Source: Kiloniellaceae bacterium
GTDB lineage: Bacteria; Pseudomonadota; Alphaproteobacteria; Kiloniellales; J153
Direction of reading: 5' to 3'
Length of the DNA: 64,000 nucleotides
NCBI GenBank assembly: GCA_021776175.1
Contig: JAJFGJ010000035.1
Coordinates: forward strand, 38,126-102,125
Shown here: positions 26,168-36,900 of the stretch, piece after piece
Layout: every line of letters starts with the position of its first letter
Numbering within the stretch: the stretch's first letter is position 1
Notes under the pieces: generated by a model
What the model was told of the DNA's origin: nothing
What the model saw: the letters and a program-made list of their open reading frames with translations, nothing else
Database searches by the model: none
Position numbers and translations under genes: made by a program

Positions 26168-27649
26168 GTGACCGCGCCTAAGCGCCTGGCGATTGCCCGC
26201 TTGAGCCACGAGGGCAACTCCTTCACCCCGGTGGCCACCGGGCTGGCGGCCTTCAAGCGCCGCGAATGGGTGGTTGGCGAGGCGGCGCGCGCGCTCTATG
26301 CCGGGACCGCGAGCGAGCTGGGCGCGGCGGCCGATTTCCTGGCCGCGCGGCCGGACTGGCGGGGCGTTTTCCTGCGCTGCTGCGCGGCGCCGCCGGGCGG
26401 CCCGGTCGCGCAGGAGGTCCTGGACGCGATCGGCGCTGAAATTATGGCCGGCTTGGCGAAGGGGACCTGGGACGGCGTTTACCTGTCCTTGCACGGCGCG
26501 CTTCTGGGTACGGAGGATACGGCGCCGGAGCTTCGCCTGCTGGCCGATGTGCGGGCCGCGATCGGCGCCGCGCCGCTCGCGGTCAGTTTCGACCTCCATG
26601 CCAACCTCGATCCCGCGATCGCACGCCAAGCGGATATCGTGCTCGGCTACAAGACCTATCCGCACGTCGATACCTATGAGACCGGGGCCAAGGCCCTGGC
26701 CCTGCTAGAGCGCGCCGTGAAAGGCGAGATCCGCCCGGTCAGCCGGATCGTGCCCCTTGGCGCCGTGCTGTCCAGTTTCAACATGCGGACGGAGTCCGGA
26801 CCCATGGCCGAGGTCGAGGCCACCGCCCGCCGGGTCGAATTGCGTGACGGGCTGCTCGATGTCACGCCCTTCGGCGGCTTTGCTTATGCTGACGTCATGC
26901 AAGCCGGGGCCTCCGTCTCGGCCTGCGCCCACGATGACCCCGCCTTGGCCGAGGCCGCCATGGAAGAAGTGCTGGACTGCTTCGCCGAACAGCGAGCGGC
27001 TTTCACCCTAAAACTGCCCGGCGCGGCCGAGGCGATCCGCCAAGCCCTGGAGCCGGCACGCACCGGAACGGTGGCGGTGCTAGAGCCGGCCGACAATCCC
27101 ATGTCCGGCGGTATCGGCGATACCACCGGCTTGTTCCGCGCGCTGCTCGATGCCGGCCCCGCTGTTGCGAGCGTTTTCGCCTTCTTTTGGGACCCTGATT
27201 TAGTGGCTCGCGCCCACCATGCCGGGCCGGGCGCGGCCTTGAAGTGCAGGCTCGGCGGCCGGGTCTCGAAGAACTACGGCGCGCCGGTCGAGGCCACGGC
27301 GCGGGTCGTGCGCTTGACTCATGGGCGCTTCGTCAACCGGGGGCCCATGGAGCGGGGCCTGACCACCGACCTCGGCGCCACCGCCGTGCTTGAGGTCGAG
27401 GGCATCTCCGTGATCGTGACCAGCACCTGTCAGTCGCCCAACGACCTGGCCTATTTCGCGCTGCACGGGATCGACCTGGCGCGCCCGGGCCTGCTTTGCG
27501 TCAAGGCCAAGAACCACTTCCGCGCCGCCTTCGGTTCCGTCTTCGGCGCGCTGATCGACGCCGACACGCCGGGCCCCGCCGCGCTCGATCTGCGCAAGCT
27601 GCCCTATCGCCATGTGCCGGGGGAGCGCTTGCCCGCGGCCGGGGATTGA
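26168..27649 (+). CDS. M81 family metallopeptidase (MlrC-like)
   Basis: 493 residues, full length for the family. The N-terminal M81 domain has ARLSHEGNSFTP, SFDLHANLDP and YKTYPHVDTYETG, which provide the Asp/His zinc ligands. The MlrC C-terminal domain begins near residue 300 (VLEPADNPMSGGIGD). MlrC opens linear microcystin peptides, but most homologues act on unknown small peptides or amides. It is transcribed divergently from nrdA. Confidence 0.85.
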   Translation: MTAPKRLAIARLSHEGNSFTPVATGLAAFKRREWVVGEAARALYAGTASELGAAADFLAARPDWRGVFLRCCAAPPGGPVAQEVLDAIGAEIMAGLAKGTWDGVYLSLHGALLGTEDTAPELRLLADVRAAIGAAPLAVSFDLHANLDPAIARQADIVLGYKTYPHVDTYETGAKALALLERAVKGEIRPVSRIVPLGAVLSSFNMRTESGPMAEVEATARRVELRDGLLDVTPFGGFAYADVMQAGASVSACAHDDPALAEAAMEEVLDCFAEQRAAFTLKLPGAAEAIRQALEPARTGTVAVLEPADNPMSGGIGDTTGLFRALLDAGPAVASVFAFFWDPDLVARAHHAGPGAALKCRLGGRVSKNYGAPVEATARVVRLTHGRFVNRGPMERGLTTDLGATAVLEVEGISVIVTSTCQSPNDLAYFALHGIDLARPGLLCVKAKNHFRAAFGSVFGALIDADTPGPAALDLRKLPYRHVPGERLPAAGD

Positions 27650-27714
27650 TCTGGGCGGCGGGTTGTGCTGGATGCGCGGATGCGAGGCGTTGAACTAGCG
27701 GGCGTGGAGCGAAT

Positions 27715-28419
27715 ATGTGCGGACGTTATTCCCTGACCGCCCCGGCGGAGGCGGTGCGCCGGGCCCTTGGTTATGACGAGCGTCCCAACCTCAGACCCCG
27801 GGCCAACATCGCACCGACCCAGGAGGTCGCGGCGGTGCGGCTCGGGGACGACGGGGCGCGCCATTTCGTCTCGCTGCGCTGGGGCCTGATACCGGCCTGG
27901 GCCAAGGATATTTCCGCCGCCGCCCGGACGATCAACGCGCGGGCCGAGAGCGTTAGCGAAAAGCCCTCGTTCAGAGGCGCGTTCCGCCATCGCCGCTGCC
28001 TGATCGCCGCCGATGGTTTTTATGAATGGAAAACCGAAGGCGGCGCCAAGCAGCCTTACCGGATCGTGGCCCGCGATGGAGCGGTATTCGCCTTCGCGGG
28101 CTTGTGGGAGCGCTGGGAGAAAGCCGCGGACGGGATGCCGGTGGAAAGCTGCACCGTCGTCACGACCCAGGCCAACGATATGCTGCGCGCGATCCATCAT
28201 CGCATGCCGGTGATCCTTGGCCCGGCCGATTTCGATACCTGGCTCGATCCGCGAACGCCTCCGGCCGCCGCCTTGGATTTGCTGCGGCCGTGCCCGGAGG
28301 ATTGGCTCACCGCCTACCGCGTCTCGCGCCGGATCAATTCGGCCGCGAACCAGGATCTCTCCTTGATCGAACCGCTGGACGACAGCGCGCCGGCGCAGGC
28401 TCAACCCCGGTTGCTGTGA
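27715..28419 (+). CDS. SRAP-family (YedK/HMCES-like) abasic-site protein
   Basis: 234 residues. It begins MCGRYSL, giving the catalytic Cys2 after Met removal, and has RPRANIAPTQ, TINARAESV, GFYEWK (active-site Glu) and AIHHRMPVIL (catalytic His). SRAP proteins form a covalent thiazolidine with abasic sites in single-stranded DNA and protect forks. It ends 311 bp before the convergent Sel1 lipoprotein gene. Confidence 0.92.
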   Translation: MCGRYSLTAPAEAVRRALGYDERPNLRPRANIAPTQEVAAVRLGDDGARHFVSLRWGLIPAWAKDISAAARTINARAESVSEKPSFRGAFRHRRCLIAADGFYEWKTEGGAKQPYRIVARDGAVFAFAGLWERWEKAADGMPVESCTVVTTQANDMLRAIHHRMPVILGPADFDTWLDPRTPPAAALDLLRPCPEDWLTAYRVSRRINSAANQDLSLIEPLDDSAPAQAQPRLL

Positions 28420-28681
28420 ACAGCCCCGCACAAATTTGACACAGAGCGATGCCTAGGAATGGCGCGCCGGCACTGACATAGTGTTTTCACGTGCCGTGCG
28501 GTCGGCGGGATTCGTTTCCGGGGGGAGCGGATTTTATGCGGCAACGGCCAGGCTTCAGCGCGAATTTCCCGCGACGGAATACAGCAAGGGGCCGAGGCAC
28601 GCGGGAGGAGGGGCGAGGATTTTTCTTCGCCGCTCCACCCGGCCGCGCGCGGATAAAAAGGTTGTCGATGCGATGCGCGGG

Positions 28682-28712
28682 AACCGGCGGGACAAGAGCC
28701 CGCCGGTTTTTC
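28682..28712 (+). terminator. strong rho-independent terminator in a gene-free gap
   Basis: AACCGGCGGG (28682-28691) and CCCGCCGGTT (28699-28708) form a perfect 10-bp stem, followed by TTT and a second T-run. The 28420-28730 gap otherwise holds no supported gene. The terminator lies 260 bp after the SRAP stop, so it ends either that transcript or an unrecognised small RNA. Confidence 0.75.
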
Positions 28713-28730
28713 GCGTTTTTACGCCGCGCG

Positions 28731-29816
28731 CTAGGGGGCCTTGGCTTGCTCCGCCAGCAGGCGGTCGACCAACTGCGGCGAGATTCGTGTGTTGCGCGCC
28801 TGGCCTGATTTTTTCCGGTACTTGCCGATCGCGCCATAGGTGCGTTTCCCCGGTTGTCCGTCGACCGGGCCGGCATTGAATCCCAGGTCGTTCAAAACCT
28901 GTTGCACATACATAACCGTCGGCGGGTCCGCGAAAGCGGGCTCGCGCTCCGGCTCGAACCGTTCCGCCCAGGTTTCGGCCAGTTGAATCATCTCCGGCGC
29001 CATCTTGGTGCGCAGCGCGCGGCGCACCACTTCGGCGCGTTCGTGACCGGCGCGCGCGGCCAGCAGAAGCCAGCGGTATCCTTCCGTGCGGTCAATCGGC
29101 AGGCCAAGGCCGCGCGCATGAACCAGGCCATAGGCGTACTGGGCCTCGCGCAGTCCGCGCTGCGCCGCTTTTCCGTACCAGCGCGCCGCCCAGGCTTGGT
29201 TCTTGGGGACGCCGCGGCCGTTCGAATAGGTCTCGCCAAGCGCGTATTGGGCCTCGACGTGGCCCTGCTTGGCGGCCTTGGCGAAAAGGACGGCCGCCTT
29301 GGTCTCGTCCTGTTTAATGCCGTCGCTCTTGTAATAAGCCTGGCCCATGTGGAATTGCGCGCGCGCTTCGCCAAAGGCGGCGGCCCGGTCCATCCAGAGG
29401 GTACCCTTGGCCTTGTCCTTCTTGACCCCGCGCCCGTCGAGGTAGGCCCGCGCGGTCTCATAGGCCGCCGCCGGATGCTGTTTTCCGGCGGCCTCGCGGA
29501 AACCCTTGAACGCCTCTTTGTTGGCGCCCTTGGCGCGGTCGGCCAAGGCCGTCGCATAGAGGCCGTCGCGATACTTCCGGGTCGTTGCCTCGACCGTGTC
29601 GCCGGAGGGCGTCTCCTCGGCCGCGGCCGCTTTGTCCGCCGCATCCGTGGTATCCGGCGTGCCCGTGGCCTCCGGCGGCGTTTCCTCGCCCAGGAGTCGC
29701 GCGAGGCCGTCGCTCGCACCCTGTATGGTTTCCGTCATCTGGGCGCAGCCGCTCAAGGCCAGGGCCAGGGCAATGGCGGCGCCCGGAATCGGGCGGAAAG
29801 AGGCGTCTTTACGCAT
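28731..29816 (-). CDS. Sel1-repeat lipoprotein with C-terminal peptidoglycan-binding domain
   Basis: 361 residues from ATG 29816, with GAGGG eight bases upstream. A lipoprotein signal ends in LALSGC, so the mature protein is acylated. Residues 85-265 hold about five Sel1/TPR-like repeats (for example AAYETARAYLDGRGVKKDKA and AQYALGETYSNGRGVPKNQA). Residues 300-355 resemble a PGBD_1 domain (VQQVLNDLGFNAGPVDGQPG). It is probably an envelope scaffold that contacts peptidoglycan. Confidence 0.8.
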   Translation of the reverse strand: MRKDASFRPIPGAAIALALALSGCAQMTETIQGASDGLARLLGEETPPEATGTPDTTDAADKAAAAEETPSGDTVEATTRKYRDGLYATALADRAKGANKEAFKGFREAAGKQHPAAAYETARAYLDGRGVKKDKAKGTLWMDRAAAFGEARAQFHMGQAYYKSDGIKQDETKAAVLFAKAAKQGHVEAQYALGETYSNGRGVPKNQAWAARWYGKAAQRGLREAQYAYGLVHARGLGLPIDRTEGYRWLLLAARAGHERAEVVRRALRTKMAPEMIQLAETWAERFEPEREPAFADPPTVMYVQQVLNDLGFNAGPVDGQPGKRTYGAIGKYRKKSGQARNTRISPQLVDRLLAEQAKAP

Positions 29817-30101
29817 GGTGTGAACCCTCGGCTTGGACGCATGATTTCGAGGCACCACACTAGCAGTCGGGCGCCAATAGGGTCTTAACGCAGGCCTGAA
29901 TATAGCGCCCGCCGCCACGCGCGGTTTCCCTAGGCGCCGCGCCAAAGGGGGTGATTTTTGAATTCCACGCACATATTTGACACAGCCAATATAGGGTCGC
30001 GCTTGCATCGCGCCTTATTAGCCCATAGTCTGGTGTAGAAATAAAAATACCACATGAATAATATGTTTATTGTTCCTCCCCCGTACCGCAAAGAGGCCTT
30101 C

Positions 30102-31040
30102 ATGCGAAATCTTCGTCTAGTTATCGGACCGGTTATTTCGGCGTTGGTCGTCGCGATCCTTGCCGCCGGACAAGCCGCCGCCGCGACGGCGCCGCCCCTG
30201 GTCGATAGCGCCTGGGTGCGGGCGAATGGGGCCAAGCCGGAGGTTGCGATCCTGGATGTCCGCAACAAGCTGGGCGGCGGTTCGCGCGCGGTTTTTCTCC
30301 AAGGCCATATCCCAGGGGCGGTCCACAGCGATTACCTTTCCGGCGGCTGGCGGGTAAAGATGGATGGCGTGCCGGGGCAGCTTCCGCCGGTGGCGGATCT
30401 GGAGCGCTTGATCGGCGGTTTGGGTATCGATAACGACAGCCATGTGGTGATCGTCAGCGGCGGCACCAGCGCCCTCGATACGGGCAGCGCGACCCGAGTC
30501 TATTGGACCTTCAAGGTCCTGGGCCACGATCGGGTGTCGATCCTGAACGGCGGCTACCGGGCCTATGCGGCGGAGGCCGCCAACCCCGTGGAAACCGGGC
30601 CGGCGCCGCGCGAGCCCAAGCGCTTCACCGCCCATTTCCGGCTGGAGATGATCGTTGACGCCGGCGACGTTCAGGCCGCGCGCGAGGCCGGCGAAGCCTT
30701 GATCGACATGCGCCCGCCGCCGCAGTACCGCGGCGAGAAGAAGCATGGCTTGGCCAAGAGGGCCGGAACCATCCCCGGCGCGCTCAACGTGCCCGAGAGC
30801 GAAATCACGGCGGGCGACGGCCGCTTCGTCAGCGCCTCGCGGGTCGGCGAACTCTTGGCGCAAGCCGGAGTCTCGGAGGCGGACAACGCCATCGCCTTTT
30901 GCAACACCGGGCATTGGGCCTCGCTCGGCTGGTTCGCGCGCAGCGAGATCCTGGGCCAGAAGAACGTCAAGCTTTACGACGGCTCCATAGTCGAATGGTC
31001 GGCGCGCGATGAATTGCCGATCGAGGTTAAAGCGCAATAA
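30102..31040 (+). CDS. periplasmic thiosulfate sulfurtransferase (tandem rhodanese)
   Basis: 312 residues from ATG 30102, preceded by AAAGAGG. The signal peptide (VIGPVISALVVAILAAG, AAAATA) indicates export. Two rhodanese domains follow: an inactive N-terminal one (ILDVRNKLGGG, QGHIPGAVH) and a catalytic one with the loop AFCNTGHWASLGW holding the persulfide cysteine. It transfers sulfane sulfur from thiosulfate. It ends 35 bp before the YeeE/YedE transporter, with which it forms an operon. Confidence 0.87.
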   Translation: MRNLRLVIGPVISALVVAILAAGQAAAATAPPLVDSAWVRANGAKPEVAILDVRNKLGGGSRAVFLQGHIPGAVHSDYLSGGWRVKMDGVPGQLPPVADLERLIGGLGIDNDSHVVIVSGGTSALDTGSATRVYWTFKVLGHDRVSILNGGYRAYAAEAANPVETGPAPREPKRFTAHFRLEMIVDAGDVQAAREAGEALIDMRPPPQYRGEKKHGLAKRAGTIPGALNVPESEITAGDGRFVSASRVGELLAQAGVSEADNAIAFCNTGHWASLGWFARSEILGQKNVKLYDGSIVEWSARDELPIEVKAQ

Positions 31041-31075
31041 TTGGCGGCGCCGCCGTTTACCGTTAGTTTCCGAGC

Positions 31076-32305
31076 ATGAGCGTCACCGGCCAAGCATCGC
31101 GCCCGGATTGGCGGGTCGTGGCCCCGGCCCTGGTCCTGGTATTCGGCGGCGCGTTTTATCTGATTCAAGCCTACGATGGGCGTCAAGCCATGCTCTATCT
31201 GCTGGGCGGCGCCTTGGGCCTGGTCCTCTACCGCGCCGCCTTCGGTTTCGCGTCGAGCTGGCGGGCGTTTCTATCCGATGGACGCGGCGCCGGCTTGCGC
31301 GCTCAGATGCTCATGCTGGCGCTGGCCAGCGCGATTTTCCTGCCCGCCTTGGCCCAAGGCACCTTGTTCGGCCAGCCGGTGGGGGGCGCGGTCGCCCCGG
31401 TCGGCGTTTCGGTCCTGCTGGGGGCGTTTCTCTTTGGCGTCGGGATGCAGTTGGGCGGCGGTTGCGCCTCGGGCACGCTTTATACCGTCGGCGGCGGTTC
31501 GACCAACATGGTCGTGACCCTGGTCTTCTTCGCCGCCGGATCCCTGCTCGGCTCCGCCCACCTGCCCTGGTGGCTGGGCCAGCCGAGTTTCGGATCGATT
31601 TCGCTGCTGAAAGAGCTTGGCCTGGCGGGCGCGCTCGCGCTCCAGTTCACCCTGTTCGCGCTGATCGCCGTGGCGAGCGTGCTGGTCGAGCGCAAGCGCC
31701 ATGGCCATGCCGCCCTTGGGTTCGCGCCCCTGGCGCGCGCCGCCATCCCCCGGCCGGGCCTGGCGCGCCGCCTGATGCTGGGGCCGTGGCCCTTGCTATG
31801 GGGCGCGGTGCTGCTGGCCTTGCTCAATGGGGCGACGCTCTATCTGGCCGGTCATCCCTGGAACGTGTCCTTCGGCTATACGCTTTGGGGGGCCAAGGCG
31901 GCCACGGCCCTGGGGGCCGATGTCGCCGCCTGGGACTTTTGGACCTGGCGCTATCCGAAACGGGCGCTGGCGGGCGGCTTGCTCGAGGAAACCACGTCGC
32001 TCATGAACTTCGGGATCCTGGCCGGGGCGTTCCTGGCGGCGGGCCTGGCCGGGCGGTTTTCGCCCAAGGCCCGGATCGGCCTAAAGGTCGCCGCCGGCGC
32101 GGCGCTGGGCGGGCTGCTCATGGGGTACGGCGCGCGCCTGGCCTTCGGCTGCAATATCGGCGCTCTTTTCAGCGGCATCGCTTCGGGCAGCGCCCATGGC
32201 TGGCTGTGGTTCGCCGCCGCCATGGCCGGGACTTATATGGGTGTTCTTCTCAGGCCGGGCTTCGGGCTCGCGTTCCAAGGAAAATCCGTTTCCTCAGGGG
32301 GATAA
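31076..32305 (+). CDS. YeeE/YedE (TsuA-like) sulfur-compound transporter
   Basis: 409 residues with 9-10 hydrophobic helices. The two conserved cysteine motifs of the family are present, QLGGGCASGTLYTVGGG near residue 123 and AFGCNIGALFSGI near 358. TsuA-type proteins pass thiosulfate through the inner membrane by cysteine relays. Next to the exported rhodanese, it probably imports thiosulfate or the released sulfur. Confidence 0.88.
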   Translation: MSVTGQASRPDWRVVAPALVLVFGGAFYLIQAYDGRQAMLYLLGGALGLVLYRAAFGFASSWRAFLSDGRGAGLRAQMLMLALASAIFLPALAQGTLFGQPVGGAVAPVGVSVLLGAFLFGVGMQLGGGCASGTLYTVGGGSTNMVVTLVFFAAGSLLGSAHLPWWLGQPSFGSISLLKELGLAGALALQFTLFALIAVASVLVERKRHGHAALGFAPLARAAIPRPGLARRLMLGPWPLLWGAVLLALLNGATLYLAGHPWNVSFGYTLWGAKAATALGADVAAWDFWTWRYPKRALAGGLLEETTSLMNFGILAGAFLAAGLAGRFSPKARIGLKVAAGAALGGLLMGYGARLAFGCNIGALFSGIASGSAHGWLWFAAAMAGTYMGVLLRPGFGLAFQGKSVSSGG

Positions 32306-32487
32306 GTCCTCAAATCGCCCCGGCCCCGGCGCATCCGTCGCTTGCGTATCGAGGCGGTTTTGCGTTATACGCAATCCAATTCATGTGGTTTATGATCGAA
32401 TATTAGGATTCTGACTGCGTTCGACCGTGTATTGGGCCTAGTTATTGTGCCCTGGGACGCTTGGCATACTGGGAGGGAGCTGGGGGC

Positions 32488-33420
32488 ATGAAGAAATCAA
32501 TCGTACTGATGAGCGCCTTTGCGGCCGTGATATACGCGGCGCCGCTTAAGGCCGACATTGTTTTCGACACCAGTACCGGTATGGGCCTGACCGCGGATGG
32601 CATCGCCTTCCACCAGGGCCTTTACGAGGGCTATACCGGCTTGCGCGACGAAAGGGTCCAGGTTCTGGATCCGGTTGACGGCGAGCATTTCAATCACAAG
32701 GCCCGGCGCGCCGCGCGCCGCTCCAGCGTCATGCCCGATCAGGCTCAGGACCGCCACCTCACCGATGCGGACGTGCCGGTATTCAAGGCCGCTTGGAAGC
32801 GCATACACGACGCCTGGGATCGTGGCGGCCGCCACCTGGCGCCGGCCGACGCGGCCAAGGCACAGGTCAGCTACGACTGCTGGATCGAGGCGAGCGAGGG
32901 CGCCAATTCCGGCTACGGCTTAGCCAATGTGGCCGGGTCGCGCCAGAAGGACGCCGACCACTGCAAGGCGGCGTTCGAGGAGGCCATGGCGGCGGTTGAG
33001 GCGGCGGCGAACCTGGCGCTCACCCAGATCGAACGCACGCCAGCGCCGAAAGCCGTGGCGGCACCGGCCCCGGCACCTGCGCCGGCGGCGCCAAAGCCCT
33101 TTATTGTGTTCTTCGGCTTTAACAATGCCGACGTCACGGCCGCGGGCACGCGCGTGATCGACGATGCGATCGCCACGGCGGAGCGTCTGGGCATCGTCGA
33201 CTTTACCATCACGGGACATGCCGATCGGGCCGGCCCCGAAGAGTACAACCTTCAGCTTTCCTTGCGCCGCGCGAACGCGGTACGCGATGTACTGGTTGAG
33301 CGCGGGGTCAAGTCGAGCGGCATCAGCCTCGCCGGCCGGGGCGAGGCGGAAAACGCCGTGCGTACCGCCGATGGCGTGCGCGAGGCCGCCAACCGCCGGG
33401 TCGAAATCATTCTGCTCTAA
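32488..33420 (+). CDS. OmpA-family outer-membrane protein
   Basis: 310 residues from ATG 32488, with GGAG 13 bases upstream. MKKSIVLMSAFAAVIYAAPL is a signal peptide. The central part is helical with two conserved-looking cysteines (SYDCWIEAS, DADHCKAAF), followed by an Ala/Pro linker (residues 192-205). The C-terminal OmpA domain has FFGFNNADVTAAG, ITGHADRAGPEEYN and REAANRRVEIIL and binds peptidoglycan. A strong terminator follows. Confidence 0.85.
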   Translation: MKKSIVLMSAFAAVIYAAPLKADIVFDTSTGMGLTADGIAFHQGLYEGYTGLRDERVQVLDPVDGEHFNHKARRAARRSSVMPDQAQDRHLTDADVPVFKAAWKRIHDAWDRGGRHLAPADAAKAQVSYDCWIEASEGANSGYGLANVAGSRQKDADHCKAAFEEAMAAVEAAANLALTQIERTPAPKAVAAPAPAPAPAAPKPFIVFFGFNNADVTAAGTRVIDDAIATAERLGIVDFTITGHADRAGPEEYNLQLSLRRANAVRDVLVERGVKSSGISLAGRGEAENAVRTADGVREAANRRVEIILL

Positions 33421-33495
33421 CCGCCGCTGGGACGCCCGGCGGCCCGGCCGCCGTTACAGTAATAACCGCGCCGGCGCGCGCGGCCGGTTCCAAGA

Positions 33496-33539
33496 GGCCC
33501 CGCCCGGATAGAGAATCCGGCCGGGGCCTTTTCTTTTTT
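33496..33539 (+). terminator. rho-independent terminator after the OmpA-like gene
   Basis: GGCCCCGCCCGGAT and ATCCGGCCGGGGCC form a 14-bp stem with one mismatch, followed by TTTTCTTTTTT. Confidence 0.85.
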
Positions 33540-33639
33540 GTGCCTGGTCTGGGATCCGGTTTCCTGGAGCGGGAGATCGGAAGGAATCCGGCCTGGGGCT
33601 CATAGCGGGGATCGCCAGGGGCGTTATTAACGATTCCGG

Positions 33640-33990
33640 GTATGAGAGCAGAATCCAATAAGTAAATCCAGCAGGCCCGTGAATATAGAAATAATAAATG
33701 TTGAATGCCATTTCAATTATATCTGAATCTAAGTAATAAAATATTTGTCAAACGCGAGATCAATTTAATATTATCGTTAACTATATGTAGAATGTTAACC
33801 TATTTACTGTCTTTCTTCATGAATATAGAGAAAACTCACACAATATTGTGCTGTTTCGGCGCAGAGAATGATTGAGTTTTTTAGCTAGATTCCACAAAAT
33901 TGGCACAAGTTTACGTCTGAATAACAGCGTTGCCGGTGTGCTGGGGTTAAAACGCGTGCCGGCGGCGGCCATTGCCAGGGAGGTTTAGGC
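33640..33990 (+). promoter_or_regulatory. AT-rich upstream region of the giant RTX gene
   Basis: This stretch is strikingly AT-rich against its GC-rich surroundings and contains no gene. It holds a perfect 12-bp palindrome, CACAATATTGTG (33839-33850), and GGGAGG just before the ATG at 33991. AT-rich upstream DNA of this kind typically binds silencers such as MucR or H-NS-like proteins. The exact promoter was not assigned. Confidence 0.5.
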
Positions 33991-36900
33991 ATGACCGAGG
34001 ATTTCGGCGGACTCAACGACGCGAGCGAGATCGATCAGGATGGTTCCGACGAGACGGGCCTAATCGGGGCGCAGGATAACGCCACCCTCATAGGGCAGGC
34101 CGCGATAACGGTCGCGCAGCCCGCGCCGGGCCAAAACCTTCCCATCGATGCCGAGGCCGGTCAGCGCTATATCATCGAATTCAGCCCCGACGCCGCGCAG
34201 GTGCGGGTTCAGGGCAACGATCTGATCCTGGAGTTCCCGGACGGCGGCAGCGTCACCTTCAACGATCTGGGCACGGTCGTCGGTCAACCCGGCGCCCCGG
34301 TCTTCGAAGTCGCCGGGCAGCCGATTTCCAGCACCGTCATCTTCGGTCAGGCCGTGGCCCTGGCCGGCGGAGAAGACGCGCCGACCTTCGAGACCGCAGC
34401 CGCGCCAGGCGCGGTCGGCACCGGCGAGACCCGCTACGACGACGACACGGGTCAGCTGATCGACCTCCTGGACGCGCAGCCGGTGATCCCCGGCGTCGAG
34501 CGCGAGTTCCGCCTGATCGACCTGGAGCCGAGCGAGGTTTTGGCCCTGGACGAGGATAACCCGCCGGTCGACCACGATGTCGACGTGACCGCGAACTTCA
34601 TCGAGAGCCTGGCCGATGCCGGACTGACCTTCGCCGACGGCATTGGGTTCGGCGGCGGTAGCGGTGGCGGTTCGACTCAGACCTTCGGCTTCACGAATGT
34701 AGGCGGCGAGCCCCTGAACCTGGAAGACGACGAAACCCAGTCCGTGGACCTCAACTTCGCGTTTCCGTTCCTGGGCGATACCTACACCGCCATCACGGTT
34801 TCCAGTAACGGTTTCATTTGGCTGGGGACGTCGGAAACAGACGACGATTGCTGCGACGCGGATGACGCCGAGTTTCTGTCCGATCCGCCGCGTATCGCGC
34901 CGGCGTGGTACGATCTTGATCCGGGCGAGTCAGGCGCCTCCATCACGGTGGCCGACCTTGGCGACAGCATCGTCGTCACTTGGCAGGGCGTGCCGGAATT
35001 TTCCAACGACGACGGCAACACCTTCCAGGTCCAGTTGTTCTCCGATGGCCGCATCGTCTTCAATTACGAGACGCTTAACGCCGACACTTCCGGTAGCGGG
35101 CATTTCCACGACGCCATAATCGGTGTCACCGGCGGCAATGGCGCGAGCGACCCGGGCGAAACCGACTTGTCGCCCTTCGGCTCCTTCAGCACCGGCAGCC
35201 AGGGAACCGTCTACGAGTTCTTCGAACGCGACGAAACCGACGGCTCGGACAATTTCGATCTTTCGGGCCAGACAATTGTGTTCACTCCGAACGGCTCTGG
35301 CGGTTGGGAAGTCAACACCGGACCGAGCAGCGGAACCGTCGTCGTAACGGGTGACGGCGGGGTGGCAGGACCCAGCACCGGCGATGCCGGCGGCGCCATC
35401 TTCGTCACCGGTCACGATTCGGAAGAGCACGGCAACGCCGAATATATGAACGCCGGGTTGGATTTCCTTGCCTTTGGCCACCAAGCGACAGGCGCGGAAC
35501 TTGCTGAGCGCGGCGACTTCAGTATCGCATTTCTTAATGGCAATCTCGACACTTTCGCCCTTAGCCGCATGGAGGCCGGGGGTTGGGACGTCACCATGTA
35601 CGATCTTGACTTCGATTTTTCGGATGCCTTCAATGGCACTTTCGACCTGATCATGGTCGGAAGCGGCGACGGTAGATCGGCGCATCGCGATGCCCTGTTT
35701 AACGCTGCTAGCGATTTCGAGGCCTTCATTAACGGTGGCGGCGGCCTCTTCATCAACACCGACGAGGATTTTGGTCAGTCCTGGTACGATTTCGTTCCGA
35801 ATTTCGGCACCACGCAGAACAACAGCATTGGCACGAGTGGTATTTTCACGCCGACCGCGGCGGGTAACGATATTGGCCTAACCGAAGCCATTGTCGACAG
35901 GGACATCACCCACAGCTTCTATACCGGTGTCGATACCGAACTGTTTACCGTCTTCGAGCTCACGCAGGCTAACAACCGCGGCGTGCCGGCCGGCTTGCCA
36001 GTCGCCTTCGGCACCCGGAATATCGGTATATCCGACGGCGAGTTCGTGCGCGCGGATGTGGACGCCTCGACCGGCGGCTTCCTCTATGAGTTCCAGGTCG
36101 GCGAGGCGGAGATTGTCGACGATAATATCCACGGCACCGATGTCGAGGACGGGGTCACGACCCAGTTCACCATCACCAGCCTGCCGACCGATGCGAACGG
36201 GAATCCCGTCGGCTTCCTGCTCATCGACCGTGGCGACGACAATGTGATTGAAGAGATCGTGGGCCCCGGCTTCGGCGGCGTGCCGGTCAACGTTCAGACC
36301 GGCGATTCGGTCTTCTACTTCCTGCCCAAGGAAGATTTCGCGGACCGGCCGGACGTGGTGACCTTCAACTATTTCACCACAGATTCCGACGGCCTGGACA
36401 GCCTGGACGACGGCCCGGCCACGGTCACCATCAACCTGCCCGACCCGGTGCCGACGGTCAGCGCCACCGACGCGAGCGTCGATGAGGACGATATCGACGG
36501 CGGAGAAGGGGGGCAGACTCTTGTTCCCGGCGAGGACCCGTTTCAAATTCCCGGCTCCGACACGCATAATCTCGGCGATCCGCCGTTCGATCCGGATGCG
36601 AGTCAGTCGCCCCCGGATGGCTTCCAGTCAACGACGGTGACCGGCACCATCACGGCCAGCTTCAGCTTCGACGAGCCGGGCACGGCCACTTTCACGCCGG
36701 CGACCGTCGCCGCGCTCCAGGCGTTGAACCTGACGTCCTCGACCAACGACGAGGCGCTTGGGTACACGCTGAGCAACGGCAACCGTACGCTCACCGCCAC
36801 GACCGGCGGCGGCACGGTCTTCACCCTGGAGATCGCGCCATCCAGCTCGTCCGGTGATTTCGAGTACTCCTTCGTGCTCCTTGGCTCGATCAACCACCCC

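Noticed and set aside
33839..33850. CACAATATTGTG as an NrdR box
   Set aside because: The palindrome resembles NrdR half-sites but lies before an RTX gene far from the nrd genes; kept only as an unassigned palindrome.
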